Shown here one piece after another: positions 1 to 7,249 of a stretch of DNA of 13,749 bases (positions are counted from its first letter, which is position 1; each line of letters starts with the position of its first letter). Location of the stretch: positions 1 to 13,749 of the forward strand of contig JAOZTO010000019.1 of NCBI GenBank assembly GCA_029942265.1, written 5' to 3'. Under the pieces are notes generated by a model. It saw only the letters and a list, made by a program, of their open reading frames with translations. It did no database searches and was not told the origin of the DNA. Both the position numbers and the translations under genes were made by a program. Source of the stretch: Desulfocapsa sp. GTDB taxonomy: Bacteria > Desulfobacterota > Desulfobulbia > Desulfobulbales > Desulfocapsaceae.

Positions 1-43
1 TACCGATACGGCCAAAACCGTTTATTCCTACTTTAATTGTCAT
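1..43 (-). CDS. gap: Glyceraldehyde-3-phosphate dehydrogenase, N-terminal fragment (cut by window edge)
   Basis: Only the first 14 codons are inside the window. Read on the minus strand they give MTIKVGINGFGRIG, the very conserved start of GAPDH with the NAD-binding GxxGxGxxG turn. A GGAG ribosome-binding site lies 7 bases before the ATG (plus-strand ctcc at 51-54). GAPDH oxidises glyceraldehyde 3-phosphate to 1,3-bisphosphoglycerate in the cytosol. That triose is one of the two products of KDPG cleavage, so its place 134 bases after uxaA suits a hexuronate breakdown locus. Whether it belongs to the same transcript or has its own promoter in 44-177 cannot be settled. The identification rests on a short but distinctive stretch. 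Confidence 0.88.
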   Translation of the reverse strand, partial: MTIKVGINGFGRIG

Positions 44-177
44 TTGTTTTCTCCAGATGTGCTGTGAAATGCAATGTGTTATGTGATGTTCACTGTATTG
101 TTGATCAAATTACGATGTTTGTAGTTCTTGAAACGTTATTGAGAATCCTCTAACATGTTTTTCAGAAAACCATACAA
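44..177. other. Intergenic gap between uxaA and gap
   Basis: The 134 bases after the uxaA stop hold no gene. On the minus strand a weak hairpin (TGGTTTT / AAAAACA with a 3-base loop, about 154-170) follows uxaA, but it has no proper T-run, so it is not a convincing terminator. A TTGATCAA palindrome (101-108) and a small GTGA-N3-TCAC inverted repeat (83-93) lie upstream of gap. They could be regulator contacts, but both are short enough to be chance. No clear -35/-10 pair was found for gap. Confidence 0.3.
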
Positions 178-1659
178 TTATAGAGTGATACCATCTTTGA
201 AGATACTTATTTCCTGGTAGCTGTTTTTTTCTGCCAAACATTTTTTTCCATTTATACAAGGAACAAGAAATTGAATGAATTCTTCTAACAGGGCATCCAT
301 AGTTACACCTTCCAGGAAGCTACCTGCATTAAAATCAATCCAGTTTTTCTTGTTCTGGGATAGTTGTGTGTTCGTGGATATTTTCACAGTTGGAATAGGC
401 CCTCCCAGAGGAGTCCCTCTACCTGTAGTGAATAATACAATATGTGCGCCAGCGGCTGCTAACGCGGTAACGGCGACGATGTCGTTGCCAGGCCCTGATA
501 GTAAATTTAATCCAGAGGTTTTGACTTTCCCGGCATAAGGAAGAACATCAACCACCTTGGAAATACCACCTTTTTGGGTACATCCCAGTGATTTTTCCTC
601 TAGCGTTGTGATACCGCCTTTTTTATTGCCTGGTGATGGGTTTTCATAAATTTGCTGTTTGTGACTGATAAAATATTCTTTGAAATCATTAATCATTTTC
701 ACACATTTATCAAATACACCTTCACTTATACATCTCTCCATCAGTAATTGCTCTGCACCAAACATCTCAGGTACTTCAGTCAAAATGCTTGTTGCTCCGG
801 CGGCACAAATATGATCGGAAAAAGCACCAAGTAAAGGGTTGGCTGTTACACCTGAAAAGCCGTCCGATGCTCCGCATTTTAAGCCAATTTTAATCTTTGA
901 GAATGAAACGGGACTTCTTGTATCCTTTTTCATGTTTTCACAAAGTTCATCGATTAGTTTTTTTCCGGTTTCCAACTCGTCGTACTCTTTCTGGGTAATC
1001 ATAAACTTTACCCTGTTCTCATCATAATCCCCTATTTGTTTTTTGAAACTTTCCAATGTGTTATTTTCGCAACCTAAGGAAACTACGAGAACACCGCCTG
1101 CGTTAGGGTGGTTGACAAGTGCTGCCAATATCTGTTGGGTTGTTACATGATCTTTACCCAATTGTGAACAACCAAAGGGATGAGTCAGAGCTATTGCGCT
1201 ATCAAGTTGTCTTACCCCTTTTGCTTCTGCGTAAGCGGCAAGTTTTTCGGCTGTTTTGTTCACGCAACCAACACATGGAATTACCCATAGATCATTTCTT
1301 ATTCCAATATCCCCATTGGATCGTTCATAGGCCATTATGTTTTGTATGCTGGCTGGTGGTAACTCTGTAATGTTTGCTTCGTAGGTGTATCGCAATTCTC
1401 CAGCAAGATTTGTTTTTAGATTATGGCTATTAACCAGGGAGCCTTTGTATATGTTTTCTGTAGCGTGCCCTATGGGAAATCCGAACTTGGTTACATTGTC
1501 ACCTTTTCGAATATCTTGATTAGCAACCTTGTGGCCAGAAGCTATTGTCTCATGTGTTGTGAAATTTCCATCAACTGTTGAAATATGTTCATGGCTCGGC
1601 AGGGTTTGTAATGCTAGAAGTACATTGTCGTCTGGATGTATTTTTAAGGTCTTTTCCAT
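178..1659 (-). CDS. uxaA: Altronate dehydratase UxaA
   Basis: This cytosolic enzyme dehydrates D-altronate to 2-keto-3-deoxy-D-gluconate, the third step of D-galacturonate breakdown after uronate isomerase and tagaturonate reductase. At 493 residues it matches the usual UxaA length (about 495). An N-terminal SAF domain (about 5-80, with GHK at 42-44 and KFGFPIG at 58-64) is followed by the galactarate/altronate dehydratase core. The core carries the family's conserved cysteine motifs PCVGCVN (128-134) and HPFGCSQLG (160-168), then GLKCGASDGFSG, TEVPEMFGAEQLL, ENPSPGNKKGGITTLEEKSLGCTQ (read in parts) and GLNLLSGPGND. The family is iron-dependent. AAGGA lies 6 bases before the ATG. It starts 12 bases after the uxaB stop, so the two are almost certainly co-transcribed. 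No key motif is missing. The related galactarate dehydratase is less likely given the length and the uxaB neighbour. Confidence 0.96.
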   Translation of the reverse strand: MEKTLKIHPDDNVLLALQTLPSHEHISTVDGNFTTHETIASGHKVANQDIRKGDNVTKFGFPIGHATENIYKGSLVNSHNLKTNLAGELRYTYEANITELPPASIQNIMAYERSNGDIGIRNDLWVIPCVGCVNKTAEKLAAYAEAKGVRQLDSAIALTHPFGCSQLGKDHVTTQQILAALVNHPNAGGVLVVSLGCENNTLESFKKQIGDYDENRVKFMITQKEYDELETGKKLIDELCENMKKDTRSPVSFSKIKIGLKCGASDGFSGVTANPLLGAFSDHICAAGATSILTEVPEMFGAEQLLMERCISEGVFDKCVKMINDFKEYFISHKQQIYENPSPGNKKGGITTLEEKSLGCTQKGGISKVVDVLPYAGKVKTSGLNLLSGPGNDIVAVTALAAAGAHIVLFTTGRGTPLGGPIPTVKISTNTQLSQNKKNWIDFNAGSFLEGVTMDALLEEFIQFLVPCINGKKCLAEKNSYQEISIFKDGITL

Positions 1660-1671
1660 TGTTTTCCTTTT

Positions 1672-3138
1672 CTACTGTATCTGTGTCGAGTCGTGCAGCA
1701 TGTGTTTGAGATCCTCTGTTACAAGATCTGTTAACCCAGTAATTTTGTTGAGATCCTGATCCCATAAATCAGTGTTGCCCAATACTTGTTGAACCAGCTT
1801 ATGTATGTCATTGGCGTTGTTCTGCCATACATTTTCGAAGAAAAATAGTATTTCTTTCTTATCTTGTATCGTGTAGAAGACACCGTCCACTTGTCCCTCA
1901 GTAGTTCCATTTTTCGTTGTGGCTTTGTAAAATCTGATTAAGGCTGCCAGAGACAAGCAGATTCTTTTAGGCAAAACACCTGTTATTCTAATGTAATCCT
2001 GTAGTGTCGGCAGTAACCGTACTTTCCATTTTGAGACAGAATTGAGTGATATGCTCAGAAGGGCATGCTGGATAAACGGATTGGCAAAACGTTCAAGAAT
2101 AGCATTTGCATATGCTTCTTTATCACTCTGTTCAAGGTCAAGAGTCGGGAGGATTTCTTCAAAAATGAGTCTTCTTACATAGTCGCCACAATCGGAATCT
2201 TCCACCATTTCTTTTACGTATGTATGACCTGCAAGATGTGATGTTAATGTACCGGCTGTATGTGCCCCATTTAAAACACGTACTTTTCTGGTTCGATATG
2301 GTTCCATGTCATTTGTCCACACAACATTTAATCCGGCTTTGTGGAAAGGTAATTCGTTTTTAACAAAATCAGGAGCTTCGATAACCCAGAGATGAAAATA
2401 CTCACCTGTTACAATAAGTTTATCCTCGTAACCAAAATTTTTACAAAGAGCTTCTGCTTCAGCTCTTGGGTAACCGGGAACGATTCTGTCAACCAGAGTA
2501 TTGCAGAAAGTGTTCGCTTCATTTACCCAGGAACGAAAATCTTCCCCCAGATTCCATAACTCACAATACTGCAAGACAGCAGTTTTAAGTTTGTCACCAT
2601 TTCGATCTATCAGCTCACAAGGAAGAAAGACGAATCCTTTGTCCGTGGCACCGTTATATGTCTTAAATCGTTCAAAAAGACAGGCTGTTATTTTGGCCGG
2701 AAAAGTGTTTGGAGTTTGACCTGGGATATATTCTTCTTCCGAAAAAGTAATACCGGCTTCAGTGGTGTTAGAGACAACGAAGCGCATCTCTTCCTTTGTT
2801 GCATATGTGATTAACTCAGACCAGTCGCTGTATGGATTAATGCCGTGACTAATTGATTGAATAACTTCCTGTTCATTTTTCACTTCGCCATTTTCAACGC
2901 CACGTAACAGTAGATTGTAGAGATAGTCCTGTTCCTGCAACCATGACACCATTCCCTGTTCAATCGGTTGAACCAGGACGCATGATCCTTTGTAAATATC
3001 TTTTTTATTCAGTTCGTTAATCATCCAATCAACAAAAGCACGCAGAAAATTTCCTTCTCCAAATTGCATGATAGTTTGTTTGAGTTGACTGGTATTTCTT
3101 TTTCCTTCAAAAGAGCTTTGAGCATTTAAACGTTCCAT
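1672..3138 (-). CDS. uxaB: Tagaturonate reductase (altronate oxidoreductase) UxaB
   Basis: It reduces D-tagaturonate to D-altronate with NADH in the cytosol, feeding UxaA directly. The 488 residues fit the long-chain mannitol dehydrogenase family, where UxaB is about 480. The N-terminal Rossmann segment contains QFGEGNFLRAFVDW (25-38). The catalytic signature Lys-x4-Asn-x2-His of polyol dehydrogenases is intact as K285, N290 and H293 inside KVRVLNGAHT. The sequence GEYFHLWVIE (245-254) is also typical of UxaB. The ribosome-binding site AAGGA (plus-strand tcctt at 3145-3149) lies 6 bases before the ATG. The gene begins 24 bases after the anSME stop and ends 12 bases before uxaA. UxuB (fructuronate reductase) is a relative, but the adjacent uxaA argues for the tagaturonate/altronate branch. 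Confidence 0.95.
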   Translation of the reverse strand: MERLNAQSSFEGKRNTSQLKQTIMQFGEGNFLRAFVDWMINELNKKDIYKGSCVLVQPIEQGMVSWLQEQDYLYNLLLRGVENGEVKNEQEVIQSISHGINPYSDWSELITYATKEEMRFVVSNTTEAGITFSEEEYIPGQTPNTFPAKITACLFERFKTYNGATDKGFVFLPCELIDRNGDKLKTAVLQYCELWNLGEDFRSWVNEANTFCNTLVDRIVPGYPRAEAEALCKNFGYEDKLIVTGEYFHLWVIEAPDFVKNELPFHKAGLNVVWTNDMEPYRTRKVRVLNGAHTAGTLTSHLAGHTYVKEMVEDSDCGDYVRRLIFEEILPTLDLEQSDKEAYANAILERFANPFIQHALLSISLNSVSKWKVRLLPTLQDYIRITGVLPKRICLSLAALIRFYKATTKNGTTEGQVDGVFYTIQDKKEILFFFENVWQNNANDIHKLVQQVLGNTDLWDQDLNKITGLTDLVTEDLKHMLHDSTQIQ

Positions 3139-3162
3139 GGTATGTCCTTTTTGAATTGAGTA

Positions 3163-4431
3163 TTATTTTTCAATTACTCCACAACATTTCTTGAACTTTT
3201 TTTTACTTCCACATGGACAAAGGGTATTGCGTCCGGTCAGTTGACTTATTTGGGAAGTACTTTGTGGTGTTACACTATTAGTCTGATTTTTTTCCCATTG
3301 TGCAGCTATGTTTTTGTAGATTGGATCAGCGTATTCAAAGAATTTCTGAAATGCCTGGCAAAGTTGGTTGGAACCTTGCTCGTTGTTATCTGTTATTCTG
3401 TCCTTGGGGCAACCACAGTTACAATGCGACAACCAAGGGCACAGCAGGCATTCAGGTGGCAGGCATTTTTTGATATGACCAAATTGTAATTGTTTGTTGG
3501 AGTGGAGCATGTCTGTGATTTTTGAGGTTTTTATGTTTCCCAGCTTCCAGTCAGGTTCCACAAAAAAATCACAAGAGTAAACATCCCCATTATGTTCAAC
3601 GACGACATACTTTCCACATTCCTCAGATAAAGTGCATTCTGGTGCAGGGTGGTCAACGTAGGAATAGAATAGAGAGTCAAACCATCTTACATAAGTGCTG
3701 GGGCACCCCTGTTTAAAATCGTTGTACCAAAGTTTGAAGAGGGTAATGAGGAACTTACCGTATTCATCTGCTTTAACAGTATATGAGGCTGTTTTGTTGC
3801 TTCTGTCTGGGTCGTATTCGATGCAGGGGATAAATTGCATGTGCCGGAGTCCGCAATTTTTATGAAACATATATATTTCCTCAGGAAACTGAACCGAATA
3901 ATTATTCACGACAATTAATGCATTTGTCTGGACATTATGATCAAGTAAAATGTCCCGTGCCCTTATGACTTTTTCCCAGGAACCATTGCCGAGAATGTTT
4001 GTTCGGTAGTGATCATGGATATGTTCGGGGCCATCCAGGGAGAGTCCAACAAGGAAGTTGGATTTTGAAAGGAACTCTGACCAGGATTTATTGATTAAAG
4101 TCCCATTGGTCTGGAACCCATTGTTGCATTTTTGGTTAGATCTTTTGTATTTATTCTGGTATTCCACTGCCTTTTTGTAAAAATCAATACCCATCAGTGT
4201 CGGCTCACCACCTTGCCAGGCAAATGAGGCATAATCTCCACTCTGTTCCATTATTTGTTGCGTTAGGTTGTCTAACAGGGCAGTGGGCATGCGATGATCT
4301 GTTTTGCTAAATAGAGAGAGTTTCTTTTTGTAGAAACAGTAGCTACAGGACAAATTACAATCAGGCCCTGATGGTTTGATGAGAACGCTGTTTAGAATCT
4401 TGCGAGGCATTGTTTTTTTTGTGTATGTCAT
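3163..4431 (-). CDS. Anaerobic sulfatase-maturating enzyme (radical SAM, SPASM) with C-terminal SEC-C motif
   Basis: This iron-sulfur enzyme converts the active-site Cys or Ser of a sulfatase into C-alpha-formylglycine without oxygen, in the cytosol, while the client is unfolded or newly made. The radical SAM cluster motif CxxxCxxC is C25, C29, C32 in a CNLSCSYCFY context. WQGGEPTLMG and FQTNGTL are the usual anSME core motifs. The SPASM region is cysteine-rich, with ECTLSEECGKYVVVEHNG, YSCDFFVEPDWKLGN and CLPPECLLCPWLSHCNCGCP in order. The last 25 residues add a SEC-C zinc motif (C405, C407, C416, C417), which is not needed for the known chemistry. It sits between kdgK and uxaB, while the likely client sulfatase is in the divergent operon. 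The upstream AAGG touches the first ATG, so spacing is poor and the exact start is uncertain; a second ATG is codon 8. Confidence 0.94.
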   Translation of the reverse strand: MTYTKKTMPRKILNSVLIKPSGPDCNLSCSYCFYKKKLSLFSKTDHRMPTALLDNLTQQIMEQSGDYASFAWQGGEPTLMGIDFYKKAVEYQNKYKRSNQKCNNGFQTNGTLINKSWSEFLSKSNFLVGLSLDGPEHIHDHYRTNILGNGSWEKVIRARDILLDHNVQTNALIVVNNYSVQFPEEIYMFHKNCGLRHMQFIPCIEYDPDRSNKTASYTVKADEYGKFLITLFKLWYNDFKQGCPSTYVRWFDSLFYSYVDHPAPECTLSEECGKYVVVEHNGDVYSCDFFVEPDWKLGNIKTSKITDMLHSNKQLQFGHIKKCLPPECLLCPWLSHCNCGCPKDRITDNNEQGSNQLCQAFQKFFEYADPIYKNIAAQWEKNQTNSVTPQSTSQISQLTGRNTLCPCGSKKKFKKCCGVIEK

Positions 4432-4493
4432 CCTTGAAAGGTAAGGTCAGGTGATTATTTGCAACAAAGAGGATGAAGAGTTTTTACGAATCC

Positions 4494-4503
4494 ATCACGT
4501 GAT
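4494..4503. repeat. 10-bp palindrome at the kdgK stop
   Basis: ATCACGTGAT is a perfect palindrome whose last base is part of the kdgK stop codon (4503-4505, minus strand). It lies in the 71-base gap between kdgK and anSME. There is no T-run, so it does not look like a terminator. It may be chance. Confidence 0.3.
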
Positions 4504-5597
4504 TATCTGGTAATACTGCTATCCCGTTTAACAGCCAATTGTTCAACTTCTTCAAGTGATGCCATTGAGTTATCCCCAGGAGTAGTCATGGTAAGGGCTC
4601 CGTGTGCGACGCCATAATTCAGGGCAGTCTGCGGGGACTTTTCAGTTAACAATCCATAAAGAAGCCCCGCTGCAAAACTGTCTCCACTGCCAATACGGTC
4701 AAGAACTTGTATGTTTTTTATGGATGGGCTTTCATAAAAACATCCATCTACCCAGCAGATTCCACCAAAGTCATTCACGCTGGCACTCTTCACATTTCTT
4801 AAGGTAGATGAAAAAAGTTTAATATTTGGGAATTCATTTGCAGCGTGAAGCATTGCTTCCTTGATTTCTGAGGAATTCATATGTCTGGGGTCATAATTGC
4901 TGTGGCTGATATTACTGTTTAGATCAGCTCCTACTCCGAAACCCAAGAGGATGTCGGCGTGTTTTGCCAACCTGCTGTTTACTTCTCTAGCCTTTGATAA
5001 TCCCCCACGGTTTTCCCACAGAGAAGGCCTGAAGTTCAGATCATAAGAGATTGTGACACCATGTTTTTTTGCGGAAATCATAGCCTCTTCTATCACATCG
5101 GGCATCGAGTCTGAAAGACCGGCCATGATGCCGCCGGTGTGGAAGCATCGTGCACCCTGTTGACCGAAAATTGTTTCCCAGTCAATAGTGTTTTTTGTAA
5201 GTTGTGAAATTGCAGTATGTCCTCTATCCATTACTCCGAGTGCGCCCCTAATTCCAAAACCTCTTTCGGCAAAATAAATTCCATTTCTGGAAAGTCTGCC
5301 GATTTTATCGAACTGATTCCAGGAAATGTGTGAAGTGTCAACGCCTCCCTGCATAATCATTCCTTCTATTAGTTTACCGATGGAATTTTTGACAAGAGAC
5401 GTTACAATAGTACTTTGCAACCCAAAACATTTGCTGAGTCCCCTTGCGACATTGTATTCTCCACCAGCTTCCCAGGCACTGAATTGTGAAGAGGTGTGAA
5501 TTCTTCCATCCCCAGGATCGAGACGGAGCATGACTTCTCCAAATGCAACAATATCATATCGACAGCTATCGGTTGGTTTTATGTTGAGAGTGTTCAT
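4503..5597 (-). CDS. kdgK: 2-keto-3-deoxygluconate kinase (PfkB family)
   Basis: It phosphorylates KDG to KDPG with ATP in the cytosol, the step after UxaA. The PfkB fold is clear: AFGEVMLRLDP (18-28) is the KDG-kinase-like N-terminus, AGGEYNVARGLS (44-55) is the sugar-binding GG-x-x-N motif, and DRIGSGDSFAAGLLYGLL carries the anion hole GSGD with catalytic base D306. YDLNFRPSLW is another family-typical stretch. At 364 residues it is longer than E. coli KdgK (309), partly because of about 14 extra N-terminal residues. No good ribosome-binding site precedes the ATG at 5597, and no better in-frame start is seen. It is the first gene of the left-hand operon. Other PfkB sugar kinases cannot be excluded from sequence alone, but uxaB/uxaA in the same operon make KDG the obvious substrate. 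Confidence 0.9.
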   Translation of the reverse strand: MNTLNIKPTDSCRYDIVAFGEVMLRLDPGDGRIHTSSQFSAWEAGGEYNVARGLSKCFGLQSTIVTSLVKNSIGKLIEGMIMQGGVDTSHISWNQFDKIGRLSRNGIYFAERGFGIRGALGVMDRGHTAISQLTKNTIDWETIFGQQGARCFHTGGIMAGLSDSMPDVIEEAMISAKKHGVTISYDLNFRPSLWENRGGLSKAREVNSRLAKHADILLGFGVGADLNSNISHSNYDPRHMNSSEIKEAMLHAANEFPNIKLFSSTLRNVKSASVNDFGGICWVDGCFYESPSIKNIQVLDRIGSGDSFAAGLLYGLLTEKSPQTALNYGVAHGALTMTTPGDNSMASLEEVEQLAVKRDSSITR

Positions 5598-5875
5598 GTA
5601 TTTTATGCTTTTTGATAATTATTGATTTTAATCTACTTGTCCATGGTTAGCTGTATGGTCAAGGAGGCTGTCCGGGAATGCCCTTCCACCCAAACTCTTC
5701 ATAATTGTAAAATAATAATGCTCGTAATATCACACATATGCCTGCGATTATTTTTAGAAAATTCTTCTATTTTGAACGAAGTGACTATCTCTGGACATCC
5801 TCTTAGTCTGGTGTGAAGTACGATTTTTCGCAACAATGGACAGAGGCCGTAAATTTGTTGAGTAAATAAAGTGTC

Positions 5876-5908
5876 ATTGTAGCATACAGTTGTTTTTCTA
5901 TTAGTCAA
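5876..5908 (-). promoter_or_regulatory. Possible leftward promoter for the kdgK operon
   Basis: On the minus strand an extended -10 element, TGCTACAAT (TACAAT at plus 5876-5881), lies downstream of TTGACT (plus 5903-5908). The spacing to TACAAT is 21 bases, which is too long, so only the extended -10 would be used; TATGCT at 16 bases is an alternative -10. The start would give a leader of roughly 270 bases before kdgK. This is the best leftward candidate seen, but it is weak. Confidence 0.25.
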
Positions 5909-6029
5909 GCACAAAACTAGATTAACTCTGGGGCGGTGTGACTGTAGTGGGTAGAGTTGTGGTGGTGCGCTGTTCTTTTTACGGTTTCTGTAAGGGGGTT
6001 AGTGATAATTCGTTGAGAGAATAAAAGTG

Positions 6030-6058
6030 TTGACATGGTGGCCGATACCCTATATACA
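6030..6058 (+). promoter_or_regulatory. Sigma-70 promoter of the TTT/sulfatase operon
   Basis: A perfect -35 TTGACA (6030-6035) and a -10 TATACA (6053-6058, 5 of 6 to consensus) are separated by the optimal 17 bases. Transcription would begin near 6065, giving a leader of about 117 bases before the binding-protein gene. Such a strong core promoter normally needs a repressor, which fits the palindrome just downstream. Confidence 0.75.
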
Positions 6059-6080
6059 CAATGTGATCATGTTTATTTGT

Positions 6081-6098
6081 TGACAGAATATTCTGTCA
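6081..6098. promoter_or_regulatory. Perfect 18-bp palindromic operator
   Basis: TGACAGAATATTCTGTCA is a perfect inverted repeat of two 9-base arms with no spacer. It is centred about 25 bases past the predicted transcription start of the rightward promoter, a classic repressor position. The symmetry is right for a dimeric helix-turn-helix protein. I cannot assign the family: it is not a clear LacI-type (no central CG) or FNR-type site. No regulator gene is in the window, and no second copy of the palindrome was seen near kdgK. Confidence 0.65.
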
Positions 6099-6170
6099 TT
6101 TAAGTTGGCGGGGGATATTGCAGTTTCTTGTCGATTTGTCACTTTTATCAAACAAGCCTAATCCCAAAAT

Positions 6171-6178
6171 AGGAGGGG
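6171..6178 (+). promoter_or_regulatory. Strong ribosome-binding site of the TTT binding protein
   Basis: AGGAGGGG ends 3 bases before the ATG at 6182, and its AGGAG core ends 6 bases before it. It is among the strongest ribosome-binding sites in the window and fits a highly translated periplasmic protein. Confidence 0.75.
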
Positions 6179-6181
6179 AAA

Positions 6182-7147
6182 ATGCTAAAAAAATCATGCT
6201 TATTGTTTACTGCTGTCAGTTTCAGTCTGTGCAGTATGTTGCACGTTTCGTTGGCCACAGTTGAGGCAAAAGAGTATCCCAGCAAAACGATCAAACTCAT
6301 TATTCCTTATAAGCCAGGTGGCGGTTCCGATACAATTATGCGTCCTGCAGCGATGGCTATGGAAAAAGTATTGGGAGAAAAAATTGCTGTTGTTAATGTG
6401 CCGGGTGCCGGTGGTGCAATTGGTTGGACTCAGGCAGCAAAAGCAAAACCAGATGGGTACACAATTACACAATTGACAAACTCAATGATGGTTAAAGAAG
6501 CTACTAAATCTGCCAATATCAGTATTGACGACTTTGTTCCTGTGGCAAACATTGGTTTTGTAACTTTGACGGTTACAGCCAAAGGTGATGGCCCTTATAA
6601 AAACCTCAAGGAATATTATGAGGCTGCAAAAAAGAATCCTGGTCAGATTGGTTTGGCTATGGGAGTAGGAACTCCTTCCCAATTTGTTGCCGCTAAAGTA
6701 GAAAAGGGTTTAGGTGTTGACCTTAAACTTGTCAATGCTGGCGGTGGTGCAGATAAGAAAGCAGCGGTTTTGGGAGGACATGTTGATGCTCTTATTGAGC
6801 CCATATCAGGGATTGCAGCTCAACAGGCATCAGGGCAGTTACGTGTTCTTGCAGTGCTTAGTGATGAGCGTCTCAGTTTTATGCCTGACGTTCCCACCGC
6901 TAAAGAACAGGGCTTTGATATAACTGCCGGTCTGTTTTACGGATTTGGTGCTCCAAAAGGGATTTCTGCTGAAAAGGTTGAAATTTTAGCGCAGGCAGCC
7001 AAGGAAATAGGAAATGACCCCAAATTTATAGAGTTCATGCAAAAAATCAAATTTGATTATCAATTTTCTCCAGCAGGCAGTTTCAAGAAGATAATTGAAA
7101 AAGAATATGATTCGACCATGAAAATGGGTGCAGAACTCGGTTTCTAA
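6182..7147 (+). CDS. TTT transporter periplasmic substrate-binding protein (TctC/Bug family)
   Basis: This is the periplasmic receptor that captures a carboxylate-bearing solute and delivers it to the TctA/TctB membrane pair. The N-terminus is a Sec signal peptide: KK at 3-4, a hydrophobic core about 6-25, and a likely cut after the V-E-A sequence at 27-29. The mature start KEYPSKTIKLIIPYKPGGGSD is the family hallmark (read from 30), where the GGGSD loop contacts the ligand carboxylate. NVPGAGGAIGW, GYTITQLTNS and DVPTAKEQGFD are other Bug-family motifs. The 321 residues are the normal length. It is first in its operon, with a strong ribosome-binding site. Bug proteins bind many different acids, so the ligand cannot be read from sequence. 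The neighbouring hexuronate enzymes and sulfatase suggest an acidic, perhaps sulfated, sugar. Confidence 0.95.
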   Translation: MLKKSCLLFTAVSFSLCSMLHVSLATVEAKEYPSKTIKLIIPYKPGGGSDTIMRPAAMAMEKVLGEKIAVVNVPGAGGAIGWTQAAKAKPDGYTITQLTNSMMVKEATKSANISIDDFVPVANIGFVTLTVTAKGDGPYKNLKEYYEAAKKNPGQIGLAMGVGTPSQFVAAKVEKGLGVDLKLVNAGGGADKKAAVLGGHVDALIEPISGIAAQQASGQLRVLAVLSDERLSFMPDVPTAKEQGFDITAGLFYGFGAPKGISAEKVEILAQAAKEIGNDPKFIEFMQKIKFDYQFSPAGSFKKIIEKEYDSTMKMGAELGF

Positions 7148-7173
7148 CAATACCACAGAAAGGCACCATAATA

Positions 7174-7212
7174 AAATAAAGAAAGAGTCTTTTTGAGGCT
7201 CTTTCTTTATTT
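7174..7212 (+). terminator. Long intercistronic hairpin after the binding-protein gene
   Basis: AAATAAAGAAAGAG (7174-7187) pairs perfectly with CTCTTTCTTTATTT-like bases at 7199-7212: 14 pairs apart from the loop side, where U-G, C-G and U-A (7188-7190 with 7196-7198) extend it further around a loop of about 5 bases. The stem is AU-rich and the downstream T-run is only the end of the right arm. It is therefore better read as a partial terminator or a 3'-end protecting structure than as a full stop. It would make the binding protein more abundant than the membrane subunits, as is common in binding-protein transporters. Confidence 0.6.
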
Positions 7213-7249
7213 GCAGATACACTTTGAGATCACTGTGGTGAATGTATTT

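Larger units (their letters stand above)
5598..6181. other. Divergent control region between kdgK and the TTT operon
   Basis: These 584 bases separate the two divergent operons and hold no convincing gene. Two open frames of 64 and 71 codons (5622-5816 plus, 5699-5914 minus) overlap each other, lack ribosome-binding sites and resemble nothing I know. The right end carries the rightward promoter and operator listed separately. A G/T-rich patch (about 5928-5975) lies in the middle. The left third has no strong minus-strand promoter close to kdgK. Confidence 0.6.

Noticed and set aside
83..93. CRP- or FNR-like site upstream of gap
   Set aside because: GTGA-N3-TCAC and the nearby TTGATCAA have the wrong spacing for either regulator and are short enough to arise by chance.
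5665..5682. GAGGCTGTCC-like bases resembling an insertion-sequence end
   Set aside because: No inverted partner, target duplication or transposase fragment was found nearby.
5622..5816. A 64-codon plus-strand frame between the divergent operons
   Set aside because: It has no credible ribosome-binding site, an unusual composition, overlaps another frame on the opposite strand and resembles no family.
5699..5914. A 71-codon minus-strand frame in the same spacer
   Set aside because: I considered a transposase remnant, but no motif supports this and there is no ribosome-binding site.
6080..6108. Second rightward promoter using TTGACA at 6080
   Set aside because: No acceptable -10 hexamer lies 16-18 bases downstream; the hexamer is better explained as part of the palindrome.
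7193..7249. Longer tctB start at 7193
   Set aside because: The codon lies in the hairpin, the added residues are unlike TctB, and GGTGA precedes the ATG at 7250.
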